Positions 24,905-34,583 of a stretch of 44,641 nucleotides of DNA are shown one piece after another. A program made the position numbers and the translations under genes. Positions within the stretch are counted from its first letter, which is position 1; every line of letters begins with the position of its first letter. Origin of the DNA: Bacteroidales bacterium (GTDB taxonomy: Bacteria > Bacteroidota > Bacteroidia > Bacteroidales > UBA12077); NCBI GenBank assembly GCA_028282785.1, contig JANQHE010000062.1:1-44641 (forward strand), given 5' to 3'. The notes beneath the pieces were generated by a model, which searched no databases, was not told the origin of the DNA, and saw only the letters and a program-made list of their open reading frames with translations.

Positions 24905-24940
24905 GAAAATGGATGTTGATGTCAACATCCATTTTCTTTT
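24905..24940 (+). terminator. Strong rho-independent terminator after the mrp-nifU-like operon
   Basis: GAAAATGGATGTTGA (24905-24919) pairs perfectly with TCAACATCCATTTTC (24922-24936), a 15-bp stem with a 2-base loop, followed by TTTT. It ends the mrp operon 22 bases past the stop codon. Confidence 0.93.
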
Positions 24941-24990
24941 ATGTCATTTTCAATTTATTTACTAGTTTTATAGATTCCTTTCTTATAAAA

Positions 24991-24998
24991 TATTTTTG
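24991..24998 (+). promoter_or_regulatory. Candidate -7 promoter element of porW
   Basis: TATTTTTG matches TAnnTTTG, 69 bases before the GTG start of porW and downstream of the strong terminator. It lies in a T-rich stretch where a chance match is likely, and no -33 box is seen. Confidence 0.4.
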
Positions 24999-25066
24999 AT
25001 TTTATATAATATTTTAAAGATTTTAAGGTTAAATTTAATTGAGTTATAATAGATAAAAATTAACGG

Positions 25067-27763
25067 GTGTATAGAGCTTTAAAGATTTCCGGATTTGTCA
25101 TTTTTACTATCTTACTAGTTTCTGGATGTTCTACTAAAAAGAATACCGGCGTTACAAGATTTTACCATAGCTTAACAACTAAATATAATATTTTGTTTAA
25201 TGGTTCTGAAAGCTATAAAACTGGTGTGTATAAGTATAATCAGGCATATGTTGATGACTATTCTCAAGTTTTACCGGTTTTTACTTATGGCGACGAAGAA
25301 ATTGCTCTAACTACAAAACCGGAAATGGACAGAACTATTGAAAAGTCAACAAAATCAATCAGACTACACTCAATAACAAGAAAGCCTGACAAGAAAGGTA
25401 ATATGTCTGATAAAGACAAAGCTTTTTATAGTAAAAATGAATATAATATTTTTATAGATGATTCTTACTTATTAATGGGAAAGGCGTTTTTTTACCAGGC
25501 TGACTATTCAAGTGCCATTCGTATTTTCGAGTTTATAATTAAGCAATATGATGAGGAAGAAACAAAATATATGGCTTACAACTGGCTGGTAAGATCAAAT
25601 GTTGAAATCAATGATTTGCGTGAGGCGCAAGAATTAATAGATATTTTAACCACTGATATTGATTACCCTGAGAAATTATATTACCAGCTTAATTTAACAA
25701 TTGCAGATTTTTATCTAAAGCAACAAAAATATGCAGAGGCCGAACCTTACGTTGGAGAAGCATTAACGCAGGTAAAAAGAAAAAAAGAAAAAATAAGATT
25801 AACATTTATTCAGGCACAGTTAAAAGAAAGATCAGAAAATTATCAAGAAGCATCAGATTTGTATGAAGCTGTGATCAAAATGAATCCAGCTTATGAAATG
25901 GCATTTAATGCAAAAATTAAAAGAGCAACTTTACATACTGGAGGATCATCGAAATCGATTAAGGCCGAGTTGCTCGATATGCTGAAAGATGATAAAAATA
26001 TCGAGTATCAAGATCAGATTTATTTTGCACTTGGCGAACTAGAGATGAAAAACGATAATGTAAATCAAGCCATTGAATATTATCAACTATCTGCTGCTAA
26101 AACTATAACTACTACTAATCAAACAGGATTAACTTATTTAGCACTAGCTAATATATTTTTCAATAGAACTGAATACCTTGAATCTCAAGCATATTTTGAT
26201 AGTGCTGTTACTTCTTTAGATATGGAATTTCCAGGATATATGGAACTTTCAAGAAAAAACCAATATTTATCGAAGCTGGTAAAAAATTTAAGAGAGGTTG
26301 AGTTCCAGGATAGTGTTCAGATGGTAGCTAAAATGAGTGAAGTAGAAAGAAATCAGTTTATTCAAAAAATAATTCAGGATTTAGGTAGAAAGGAAGCGGA
26401 AGAAGTTCAAAGACAAAGACAGAGAGAATTAGCTGAATTGAATCAGTTAGGAGGTTCAAGTTCCCGTCCTTTAGTATCTCAAAATCAAAGTGGTAAATGG
26501 TACTTTTATAATCCGTCTGCTAAAAGTTTTGGTCAGCCAGAGTTTAGAAGACGATGGGGTAAGAGAAAACTTGAAGATAATTGGAGAAGAAAAAATAAGC
26601 AAATGGCAGGCTTTGAGCAAATAGCCGAAGACGAGTTTACAGATGAAGTTATTGATAATAAGATTGGATTAGATAAAAAGTCGCCCGAGTATTACTTGGT
26701 TGACCTTCCATTAACTGATTCGGCAATGGAAGCATCTCATCTAAAAATACAAGCGGCATTATTCAATGCCGGCGAGGTATATAGGAATGATCTGAAAGAC
26801 TATCCAATGGCAATTGATTCATATAAGGAGCTTATTGATAGATACCCGGAAAACGAATATAAAGTACCTGCTTATTATAGTATGTATAAAGTTTATTTAG
26901 CTCAAAATAATCTATCGCAATCGGATGTTTATAAAAATATGATTATTCGTAATTATCCTGATTCAAAGTATGCTAAGGTATTAGTTGATCCTAACTTCTT
27001 TAAACAATTTGAAGCAGAGGAAAATGAGAAAAGAGAATACTATATAAAGTCTTTGGAATTGTATAAACAAAAAAGATATTCTGAAGTGATTAGCAGATGT
27101 AATCTGGGCCTAAACAAATATCCCGAAACCGAGTATGTGCCTAAGTATAGATATTTAAGAGCTCTTGCAATGGGTGAAGTTTATGGAGTTACTGTTTTAA
27201 AATCTGAACTTGAAAAAGTAGCCCGGGAATTTAAGAATGATCCTGTTTCAAAATCATCTGAAGATTTATTAGCATCAATTAAGGAGAATGAGTTAAAGAG
27301 CTTAAAAGATATTAAAATTGCACAAAAAGATTCTACAAAAGCAAAAGATGTAAGTGATGTAATTGCACAAAAAACAATTGAAGAGATTGAGAAAATTTAT
27401 CAATATAATCCGGAATCGAGACATTATTTAGCGGTAGTTGTATCAAAGCAAGCAGATCGTAATCAATTGAAATTCAATATTATTAATTTTAATTTGGATT
27501 TTTATATCCAGAAAAGCTATGATATTGAAAGTAAAGAGTTCAATGAATTTTTTACTATATTAGCAATTAAAGATTTTAAAAACTCCGAAGAGAGTAAAGA
27601 ATATTATAATAGATTCAAAGCAGAAGAAGAACGTATATTTGCTGATGTAAAAACTGAGGAATACCAGTTTTTTATAATTTCAGAATCTAATTTTACAAAT
27701 CTAACTGAAGAAAAAACAGTTAGAGACTATCTTTTATTTTATAACAACAACTATCAGGAATAA
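25067..27763 (+). CDS. porW: Type IX secretion lipoprotein PorW/SprE
   Basis: An 898-residue TPR-rich lipoprotein. The start is GTG 25067, giving a signal segment that ends in the lipobox VSGC with Cys21, followed by STKKN. The opening TRFYHSLTTKYNILFNGSESYKTG is the recognisable PorW/SprE N-terminus. Numerous TPR-like helix pairs follow (for example around 130-260 and 580-680), with a low-complexity QRQRQRE segment near 445. PorW/SprE is an outer-membrane-associated part of the T9SS, needed for secretion and gliding; published work places it with the PorKLMN core. It is 42 bases upstream of porX, and a 12-bp hairpin overlaps its stop codon. Confidence 0.88.
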   Translation: MYRALKISGFVIFTILLVSGCSTKKNTGVTRFYHSLTTKYNILFNGSESYKTGVYKYNQAYVDDYSQVLPVFTYGDEEIALTTKPEMDRTIEKSTKSIRLHSITRKPDKKGNMSDKDKAFYSKNEYNIFIDDSYLLMGKAFFYQADYSSAIRIFEFIIKQYDEEETKYMAYNWLVRSNVEINDLREAQELIDILTTDIDYPEKLYYQLNLTIADFYLKQQKYAEAEPYVGEALTQVKRKKEKIRLTFIQAQLKERSENYQEASDLYEAVIKMNPAYEMAFNAKIKRATLHTGGSSKSIKAELLDMLKDDKNIEYQDQIYFALGELEMKNDNVNQAIEYYQLSAAKTITTTNQTGLTYLALANIFFNRTEYLESQAYFDSAVTSLDMEFPGYMELSRKNQYLSKLVKNLREVEFQDSVQMVAKMSEVERNQFIQKIIQDLGRKEAEEVQRQRQRELAELNQLGGSSSRPLVSQNQSGKWYFYNPSAKSFGQPEFRRRWGKRKLEDNWRRKNKQMAGFEQIAEDEFTDEVIDNKIGLDKKSPEYYLVDLPLTDSAMEASHLKIQAALFNAGEVYRNDLKDYPMAIDSYKELIDRYPENEYKVPAYYSMYKVYLAQNNLSQSDVYKNMIIRNYPDSKYAKVLVDPNFFKQFEAEENEKREYYIKSLELYKQKRYSEVISRCNLGLNKYPETEYVPKYRYLRALAMGEVYGVTVLKSELEKVAREFKNDPVSKSSEDLLASIKENELKSLKDIKIAQKDSTKAKDVSDVIAQKTIEEIEKIYQYNPESRHYLAVVVSKQADRNQLKFNIINFNLDFYIQKSYDIESKEFNEFFTILAIKDFKNSEESKEYYNRFKAEEERIFADVKTEEYQFFIISESNFTNLTEEKTVRDYLLFYNNNYQE

Positions 27764-27786
27764 TTATTGTACGGACAATAATTATT
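27759..27786 (+). promoter_or_regulatory. Perfect inverted repeat between porW and porX
   Basis: AATAATTATTGT (27759-27770), loop ACGG, then ACAATAATTATT (27775-27786). The 12-bp stem includes the porW stop codon (27761-27763). It is not followed by a clean T-run, so it may be an operator, an RNA-stability hairpin or an attenuator that sets the porW to porX ratio. Confidence 0.6.
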
Positions 27787-27805
27787 GAATTTTAATTGGT
27801 AATAT

Positions 27806-29359
27806 ATGGGAAAAGTAAGCATATTATGGACTGATGATGAAATTGATTTGTTAAGACCACACATATTATTCCTTGAAGAAAAAGGATTTGAACTTTCTAC
27901 GGCAAGTAATGGCGATGATGCTATCGAAATGGTTAAAAAGAATGATTACGACCTGGTTTTTCTTGATGAGAATATGCCGGGATTAAGTGGATTACAAACA
28001 TTAACATATATAAAAGAAATTAGGCCGGATATTCCAGTTATAATGATAACCAAGAGCGAAGAAGAGAATATAATGGATGAAGCGATTGGTTCAAAAATTG
28101 CAGATTATTTAATAAAACCTGTAAACCCTAAACAAATACTATTAAGTATTAAAAAGAATATTGACACCAAAAGATTAGTTTCTGAAAAAACATTATCAGA
28201 TTATCAATCACAGTTTGGACAAATTGGCTTAAAGATTTCTGATGCTAATTCATTTGATGAATGGGTCGGATTGTATAAAAAATTAGTTTATTGGGAGTTG
28301 GAATTAGAGCAAAATGAGGAAACCGGTATGCAGGAGGTCTTTCAGATGCAAAAATCTGATGCTAATAAGGATTTTGCAAAATTCATTAAAAAAAATTATC
28401 AATCCTGGTTTGACGGAACCATTGAAAAACCTTTATTATCACCAAGTTTATTTAAAGAGCGAATATTTCCAATGCTAGATAAGGGGGAGAAAGTTTTTGT
28501 TTTATTGATTGATAATTTTCGTTACGATCAATGGAAGTTAATTCAACCACTTATTGGTGAATATTTTACAGTAGAAGACGAAGAATTGTACTGTAGTATT
28601 TTACCTACAGCAACCCAGTATGCTCGAAATGCTATTTTTGCAGGTTTAATGCCTTATGAAATAAATAAGTTACATCCCGAATATTGGCTACATGACGAAG
28701 ATGAGGGAGGAAAAAACATGAAGGAGGATGAGCTATTTCAAACCCAGCTAAATCGCTTTGGTAAGAAATATAAATATTTTTATGAAAAAATAAGCCAGTT
28801 AAAGACCGGAGAAAAGCTGGTCGAGAATATTAAAGACCTTTTAAATAATCAGTTAAATATATTGGTTTATAATTACATCGACATGCTTTCGCATGCAAGG
28901 ACCGAAATTGAAATGATTCGGGAACTTGCTAATGATGAACCTGCTTATCGGTCTTTAACACTATCATGGTTCAAACATTCACCTCTTTTTGCTTTAATTA
29001 AAGAGTTGCAACAACATAATGTCAAAATTATTCTAACCACTGATCATGGAACTGTTCGTGTTAAAAATCCGGTTAAAGTCATTGGTGATAAGAATACTTC
29101 AACAAATCTTCGTTATAAAAATGGCCGTAACCTAAATTATAACCCAAAGGACGTATTTGAAATTCGAGAACCGGAAAAAGTACATTTACCGAAATCACAT
29201 ATTAGTACCAGCTATATATTTGCCATTAATGATGATTTTTTGGCATACCCGAATAATTTCAATTATTATGTAAGTTATTATAGAGATACTTTTCAACATG
29301 GTGGAGTATCACTGGAAGAAATGATCGTTCCTTTTGTAAAATTAAAACCTAATAAATAA
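27806..29359 (+). CDS. porX: Response regulator with PglZ phosphatase domain, PorX
   Basis: A 517-residue two-domain regulator. The receiver domain (1-120) has the acidic pair Asp10-Asp11, phospho-acceptor Asp54 (FLDENMPG), Thr82 and Lys104. The C-terminal PglZ/alkaline-phosphatase-like domain has LIDNFRYDQW (Asp236), the nucleophile region PTATQYARNAIF (Thr268/Thr270), YIDMLSHA (Asp359, His363), TTDHGT (Asp413, His414) and FQHGGVSLEE (His498), a full set of zinc ligands. In P. gingivalis and Flavobacterium, PorX pairs with the kinase PorY to control T9SS genes and has phosphodiesterase activity on cyclic and linear oligonucleotides. No porY lies in the window. It is followed by tsaE 20 bases later. 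Confidence 0.93.
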   Translation: MGKVSILWTDDEIDLLRPHILFLEEKGFELSTASNGDDAIEMVKKNDYDLVFLDENMPGLSGLQTLTYIKEIRPDIPVIMITKSEEENIMDEAIGSKIADYLIKPVNPKQILLSIKKNIDTKRLVSEKTLSDYQSQFGQIGLKISDANSFDEWVGLYKKLVYWELELEQNEETGMQEVFQMQKSDANKDFAKFIKKNYQSWFDGTIEKPLLSPSLFKERIFPMLDKGEKVFVLLIDNFRYDQWKLIQPLIGEYFTVEDEELYCSILPTATQYARNAIFAGLMPYEINKLHPEYWLHDEDEGGKNMKEDELFQTQLNRFGKKYKYFYEKISQLKTGEKLVENIKDLLNNQLNILVYNYIDMLSHARTEIEMIRELANDEPAYRSLTLSWFKHSPLFALIKELQQHNVKIILTTDHGTVRVKNPVKVIGDKNTSTNLRYKNGRNLNYNPKDVFEIREPEKVHLPKSHISTSYIFAINDDFLAYPNNFNYYVSYYRDTFQHGGVSLEEMIVPFVKLKPNK

Positions 29360-29379
29360 AAAATCGTAAAATTGCATAT

Positions 29380-29796
29380 ATGGAATCATTGATTTTAAAA
29401 TCATTGTCTGATTTGAATATTGTGGCGGAGAAATTTCTGAGATTAATGAAAGATCAGAAAGTTTTTGCATTTTTTGGTCCAATGGGTGTTGGTAAAACAA
29501 CTTTTATAAAAGCATTGTGTAATGAATTGGGCGTAGTCGAGATAGTTACGAGCCCAACTTTTGCATTGGTAAATGAATATCAGACAAATAAAGGTGATGA
29601 AATTTATCATTTTGATTTCTATCGAATTGAAAAAATTGAAGAAGTTTACGATTTTGGATATGAGGATTATTTCTTTTCCGGTAACTACTGTTTTATTGAA
29701 TGGCCTGATAAAATAGCTGAAATACTTCCTGAAAATGTAGTTTTTGTACAAATGGTTGAAAACGAAGATAGCTCAAGAACGATAAACATTCGTTAA
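29380..29796 (+). CDS. tsaE: tRNA threonylcarbamoyladenosine biosynthesis ATPase TsaE
   Basis: A 138-residue ATPase that works with TsaB and TsaD to form t6A37 in tRNAs that read ANN codons. Walker A is GPMGVGKTT (33-41). TSPTFALVNEY and HFDFYRI follow, and the C-terminal IEWPDKI is the family's conserved acidic/Trp motif. The length is typical. It sits between porX and alanine dehydrogenase in an apparent operon; I recall this order in other Bacteroidota, with no obvious functional link to secretion. Confidence 0.94.
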   Translation: MESLILKSLSDLNIVAEKFLRLMKDQKVFAFFGPMGVGKTTFIKALCNELGVVEIVTSPTFALVNEYQTNKGDEIYHFDFYRIEKIEEVYDFGYEDYFFSGNYCFIEWPDKIAEILPENVVFVQMVENEDSSRTINIR

Positions 29797-29903
29797 ATTT
29801 CTATTGACATCGAAAAGATCGATTAAAAATACTTGAAAAAACCAACTATTTATGTTATTTTGGGAGTTCTCTTTTTGTTATTATTCCCAAACCAGAGTAA
29901 ATT

Positions 29904-31124
29904 ATGTCGGATAAAAAGGAAAAGTCAGGGTACACATTTGGTAGTACGGGATTCTTACCACAGGAAGAAATGCTCGAGATCGGAAAGAAAAAGCAGAAAC
30001 TTGTTATTGGAATTCCAAAAGAAAATAAAAAATACGAAAGTCGCGTTGGTTTAACTCCCGAAGCTGTCGAAATTCTCGTAAATAATGGACATGAAATAAT
30101 TCTTGAAAAAGGAGCGGGTAAAGCTGCAAATTATGGTGATACAAATTATAGCGAGAATGGGGCTCAAATAGTTGATAATAAGGAAGAAGTTTATCAATGT
30201 GATATTGTTTTAAAAATCGCTCCACCAACCATCGAGGAAATAGAGTTATTCAAGAATAATCAAGTATTACTGTCATCGCTTCATTTTCCTTCTCAAAATG
30301 AGGATTATATAAGGAAATTGATGCAAAAAAAAGTAACAGCTATTTCATTCGAAGGACTAAAAGATGCAGATAATTGTTATCCGGTAGTTCGTTCAATGAG
30401 CGAAATTGCAGGTACCACATCAATTTTAATAGCTTCGGAGTATTTAAGCAATGTAAATGATGGAAAAGGTGTAATGTTAGGAGGCGTTAGTGGAATAACT
30501 CCTACTGAAGTAATTATACTGGGTGCAGGAACAGCAGCAGAATATGCGGCTAGAGCAGCAATAGGACTAGGAGCCTTTATAAAAGTATTTGACTTTTCTG
30601 TTACAAAGTTAAAGCGTTTACAAACTAGTCTTTCAATGAGATTATTTACTTCTGTATTCCATCCAAGGGTGATGAAAAAGCATCTTAAATCGGCTGATGT
30701 TGTTATTGGAGCAATGCATTTGGGAAAAACAGGCCCACAGTTTTTAATTACTGAAAAGATGGTTAGGGAAATGAAAAAGGGAGCTGTAATTGTTGATTTG
30801 AGTATTGATCAGGGAGGATGTATTGAAACATCGGAATGTAGGAGTCATTCAAATCCGGTGTATAAAAAGTTTGATGTGATTCATTATTGTGTTCCAAATA
30901 TTGCATCGCGCGTTGCGCGAACAGCATCAATTGCTTTAAGTAATATCTTCAATCCTTTATTATTAAAAATCGCCGATGCAGGTGGAGTTCAAAAACAACT
31001 TAAGGGTGATATAGGTTTAAGACATGGTGTGTATATCTACAATGGAATTTTAACAAATTCTAGAATTGGTAATTATTTTGGAATACCGTCCAAGGATATT
31101 GATTTGTTAATGGCAGCTTTTTAA
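29904..31124 (+). CDS. ald: Alanine dehydrogenase
   Basis: Oxidatively deaminates L-alanine to pyruvate and ammonia with NAD, or runs in reverse. The 406-residue protein has about 30 extra N-terminal residues before KLVIGIPKE. Substrate residues correspond to Arg47 (ESRVGLTPE), Lys104 (IVLKIAPP) and His127 (SLHFPS). The Rossmann motif is ILGAGTAAEYAARAAIGLGA, with GAG at 207-209. The catalytic Asp is Asp302 in LSIDQGGCIETSE. The nucleotide motif differs from the GGGxxG form of Bacillus Ald, so this is a Bacteroidota subfamily. A related activity such as the transhydrogenase alpha fold is possible but less likely. It ends directly against the stop of the convergent barrel gene. Confidence 0.85.
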   Translation: MSDKKEKSGYTFGSTGFLPQEEMLEIGKKKQKLVIGIPKENKKYESRVGLTPEAVEILVNNGHEIILEKGAGKAANYGDTNYSENGAQIVDNKEEVYQCDIVLKIAPPTIEEIELFKNNQVLLSSLHFPSQNEDYIRKLMQKKVTAISFEGLKDADNCYPVVRSMSEIAGTTSILIASEYLSNVNDGKGVMLGGVSGITPTEVIILGAGTAAEYAARAAIGLGAFIKVFDFSVTKLKRLQTSLSMRLFTSVFHPRVMKKHLKSADVVIGAMHLGKTGPQFLITEKMVREMKKGAVIVDLSIDQGGCIETSECRSHSNPVYKKFDVIHYCVPNIASRVARTASIALSNIFNPLLLKIADAGGVQKQLKGDIGLRHGVYIYNGILTNSRIGNYFGIPSKDIDLLMAAF

Positions 31125-34100
31125 TTAAAAGAAGGCTCGCAATTGGAGGCTTCCAGTGTGAATTGTTTTTGAATTTTCTGATACTCTGCCATTGTATGAA
31201 AAATTCATTTCAAGGTATCCGGCTATTTTTCTTTGGAAAGTTAAACTCCAGGTAGCATTGTTTCCTTGTTTTAGGCCTTGCATCATTTCATAAGCAATTG
31301 AAGTGTTTGCATCCGAATTATAATCAATATTTAGATAGTTCCCTTGAACTAAAAGATTTCCTTTTTTGGTTACAGAGTAACTTATTTCTGTTCCAATGTC
31401 ATGTGTTATATTTTTCTCAGATGCCAGTTTATTAGTTTTATCAGAGTAAGTATAGTTTAGTTCAAACCTTGTTTGAAATCCAGGCTGATATTGAATTTTA
31501 GTTTCATTGTTATAGTTGTTTATTTCATAATTTTTAGAACTGAAAAACTCGGATTTATAGAGCTTATTACCCATTTCGGAATAATTTTGAATTGTAAAAT
31601 CAGAAATAAATTTCCATCTGATTTTTATACCGTGTATCATTTTATCTCTTTGATCAAATCCATTTGATAAAAGAATTTTGTTTTGATTTTTTTGAAAAAT
31701 ATAATCTACTCCAAATTTTGAATTGATTCGATTAAAAGAAAAAGTATTTCTAAAACTTTGACTATAATTTATTAAGGTACTATCACTGGATGAAGAACAA
31801 AACGGATTTAAACTTTGTTCTAAAACTTCATCGACAGACTTTTGATTTATTTGGTACGCTAAACTGTTCGAAAAACGTGAAATAATTTTTTTTGCTCCGG
31901 TTTTTGATCTCCAAATAGCTTCTGGCCTTATATTCAATATTTGGCTAAATTCATTTTTGTAAGTTTTAATGTACTCACTTCCCGGAGTATAAATTCTAAT
32001 GTAATTTGCCTGATCCTGAAATTGTGCTATCTCAAATTCATCCAGTTCTGCAACTCCATTTTCATTATAATCTTCCCAATAGTAAACACCTTGTCCTGTT
32101 GAAACCTTTAGGTATGAATATTCCCTTTTTGGCTCAAGACCAGATCCGGCTTCATAAAAAGTAGAAGATGTAATTGCTCCTTTAAACACTTTTAACGTAT
32201 AATCTATTCTTCCTGTTAATGTGTTTTCTTCTTGTTGTTGTATGATATTAGTATCTAAAATTTCAAGCCTGCGATAGTTTACAATGGTTTTTAATATACT
32301 ATTTGGATTTTTTAATAAACTAAATCCAACCTGAAAATCTTCAGCTTTTGTGGCATCGTTAAGGCTATTTTGAGAAGGAAGAAAATCATTACGAAGTTTA
32401 TAACTTAAAGAATATTTATTAATGGTTGAATCGGAATCTTCGATATAGAATCGATAGGACGAAAAACTAAAACTATTATTTAATAAACTATCTGTTTGTG
32501 TGTTTTTCCACTCATTATGTTCCAATTCATTTTCAATCCCAAATTTTATTATCGAAACCGATTTTGAAAGGTTCACTAAATATCTTATAAATTGAGTATT
32601 ATTTTCATCTGAATTTGTATTTAAGAGGCTGGAATTGAATTTAAAATTAAAACCGGATCGTTGGATCAATGCATTAAGTTGATGCCGATAGCCTGAATAT
32701 TCCGGTTTACTTCTAAGAAGACTAAAATTGTAATTATTATATAAGAATGTTTTTCGTTGATAATTTAGACCAATTGATGCTGAATGTTCATCTCCAATTA
32801 ATGGGGCATCCAGGTTCCAATCTCTTTCAAATTCAACTGTCCTGAATCTTTCAACTGTTGTAAAGTGCTTATTAATAAGCTGGTAGTAGGCGGATGTTTT
32901 TAATTGGTTAATAGTTGTGTCAGTATTTAATAGATTTTTTTTAATCCCAAAATTCAGGGCATATCCTACGTTATCATTTCCATCTTTTGATGAAAAAGTA
33001 TTTACATCGTAATTACTTAGGGCCAGTTCAAAATTAGTTTCTGTACTTTTATTAATTTTGATGTTCCCACCAAAATTTGCTAATTGTTGTTTTTTAGGTG
33101 CAATTAATAACCGGACAGGTTCATAATCGCCTTGAGGAATTCCGGATATGGGAGCGGTCCATTCAAATACTTTACCATTGGCAGCATTTTGAACTTGAAC
33201 ATAATTACCTTTATTATTTCCAACATAACTAAATCCCACTTGATATACAGCTTTATCGGGATCTATTGAGTATTGATAAATTTCGAAACTAGTACCGTTA
33301 TCAATGGTATCAATTTTTGCATATAAAACGTAATCGTTTTTAAATTCAACGCTATCAACATTTGCAACAAAAGAACTGTTTATGCTATCACCTGACTCAG
33401 AAAGCAGCTGTTTTTGTTCTTGGGTTAAATCCTGATTAATGGGTTGATTTTTACTATCCTGTTCAGAATAAACATTTAACCAGAAATTTCCAATTTTACT
33501 TTTAAACTCATTTGAGGTATAGATTATAAAGCGAGCGTAACTTCTTTCCGAATATTCAAATTCGACTGATATTCGAGAGTCTTTCGTTATAGGTCTATTG
33601 GCTGTAAAAGTAATTTCTCCTGTGTTATAATCAATTACATAATTATTTTCTTTTCCTCTGGTTTGTAGTTTTCCATTAATATAAACTTTTTCAGATCCGG
33701 CAAGTACGATTATAAATTGTTCGTTTTCGCAACCGGTAAGTTTATATGGGCCTTGGTTTCCTTCTTGTCCTTGAAATGTTTTTCGACAATATTTACCTTT
33801 ACTTACAGCTCCACTGATGGTAGTTTCAAACTGACTACTTTCACTTTTTTTACTTTTAACTTTTGTATTTAGCAACCCACCCTGTGCTTTTTTATTTATG
33901 TTCAAAAACAAACCCTTAGGTTTATAAATTTCAAAATCTCCTGCGATAAGTTTGGTTTTATCATTATACAATTGAATAAATACTTTATCAAAGTCCTGAA
34001 TTTGCTGTGAGTTTCCATCAGGTTGAATAGGAATATTTTCATCGGAAATGGCTGCTAAAAGATACATATCATTGCTGATCTTACCGGATATTTGAAGGTT

Positions 34101-34583
34101 TAAATTGGAATTTATCACAGCATCCTGATTATTCCCAACTGTAATTCCTCTTAAAATACTACCTCGTTTATCCAGCTGATTATCTGTAAAAAGGTTGCTT
34201 TGTGAAATTTCTTGAACCGAATTGGCTTTAGTCAGTACAGGCCCAATTATAACAGTTTTTTCTTTCTTTCTATAAAAAAGAGGTTCTGAAAAATTAATAG
34301 GGAATACCCTATATTTAATTTGAACTTCGGAATATTTATTAATAAAAGATTTTGATGTTATTAAAATTGCATTCGAATAATCTATATGATAAATAGAATC
34401 GGGAATAACGGATTTTTTATCATCAAATATTATTTCAGAATTAGGTACTATACTTAAAGAGTCAAGTTTAATAGTATCACCAACTATGAATAAGGTTTTT
34501 ACACGAAAATTGATCAATTCCTGGGAATTCGCAGTAAAAAAGACAAAAGTAAATAATATTAAAAGGATTATCTTCCGCAACAC
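31125..34583 (-). CDS. Large predicted outer-membrane beta-barrel protein, function unknown
   Basis: An 1152-residue exported protein. The start is GTG 34583 with a signal peptide (about 1-20, ending NSQ). An N-terminal part of mixed strands (about 20-130) precedes a conserved-looking segment around 140-205 with RGSILRGITVGNNQDAV and ILRSDENIPIQPDG-like content (here AISDENIPIQPDG), which I recall from a widespread uncharacterised Bacteroidota family. The remaining 900 or so residues alternate aromatic and polar residues, and the C-terminus ends in Phe-Phe, as in barrel assembly signals. No enzyme motif was found. It is convergent with ald with no spacer and divergent from waaA. Role unknown; a transport or surface-assembly function is only a guess. 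Confidence 0.75.
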   Translation of the reverse strand: MLRKIILLILFTFVFFTANSQELINFRVKTLFIVGDTIKLDSLSIVPNSEIIFDDKKSVIPDSIYHIDYSNAILITSKSFINKYSEVQIKYRVFPINFSEPLFYRKKEKTVIIGPVLTKANSVQEISQSNLFTDNQLDKRGSILRGITVGNNQDAVINSNLNLQISGKISNDMYLLAAISDENIPIQPDGNSQQIQDFDKVFIQLYNDKTKLIAGDFEIYKPKGLFLNINKKAQGGLLNTKVKSKKSESSQFETTISGAVSKGKYCRKTFQGQEGNQGPYKLTGCENEQFIIVLAGSEKVYINGKLQTRGKENNYVIDYNTGEITFTANRPITKDSRISVEFEYSERSYARFIIYTSNEFKSKIGNFWLNVYSEQDSKNQPINQDLTQEQKQLLSESGDSINSSFVANVDSVEFKNDYVLYAKIDTIDNGTSFEIYQYSIDPDKAVYQVGFSYVGNNKGNYVQVQNAANGKVFEWTAPISGIPQGDYEPVRLLIAPKKQQLANFGGNIKINKSTETNFELALSNYDVNTFSSKDGNDNVGYALNFGIKKNLLNTDTTINQLKTSAYYQLINKHFTTVERFRTVEFERDWNLDAPLIGDEHSASIGLNYQRKTFLYNNYNFSLLRSKPEYSGYRHQLNALIQRSGFNFKFNSSLLNTNSDENNTQFIRYLVNLSKSVSIIKFGIENELEHNEWKNTQTDSLLNNSFSFSSYRFYIEDSDSTINKYSLSYKLRNDFLPSQNSLNDATKAEDFQVGFSLLKNPNSILKTIVNYRRLEILDTNIIQQQEENTLTGRIDYTLKVFKGAITSSTFYEAGSGLEPKREYSYLKVSTGQGVYYWEDYNENGVAELDEFEIAQFQDQANYIRIYTPGSEYIKTYKNEFSQILNIRPEAIWRSKTGAKKIISRFSNSLAYQINQKSVDEVLEQSLNPFCSSSSDSTLINYSQSFRNTFSFNRINSKFGVDYIFQKNQNKILLSNGFDQRDKMIHGIKIRWKFISDFTIQNYSEMGNKLYKSEFFSSKNYEINNYNNETKIQYQPGFQTRFELNYTYSDKTNKLASEKNITHDIGTEISYSVTKKGNLLVQGNYLNIDYNSDANTSIAYEMMQGLKQGNNATWSLTFQRKIAGYLEMNFSYNGRVSENSKTIHTGSLQLRAFF

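Noticed and set aside
29833-30054. Short plus-strand frame beginning KKPTIYVILGVLFLLLF just before ald
   Set aside because: It opens with TTG, looks membrane-like for only about 20 residues, then runs in another frame through the start of ald with low-quality sequence. Most likely chance, or a small gene remnant.
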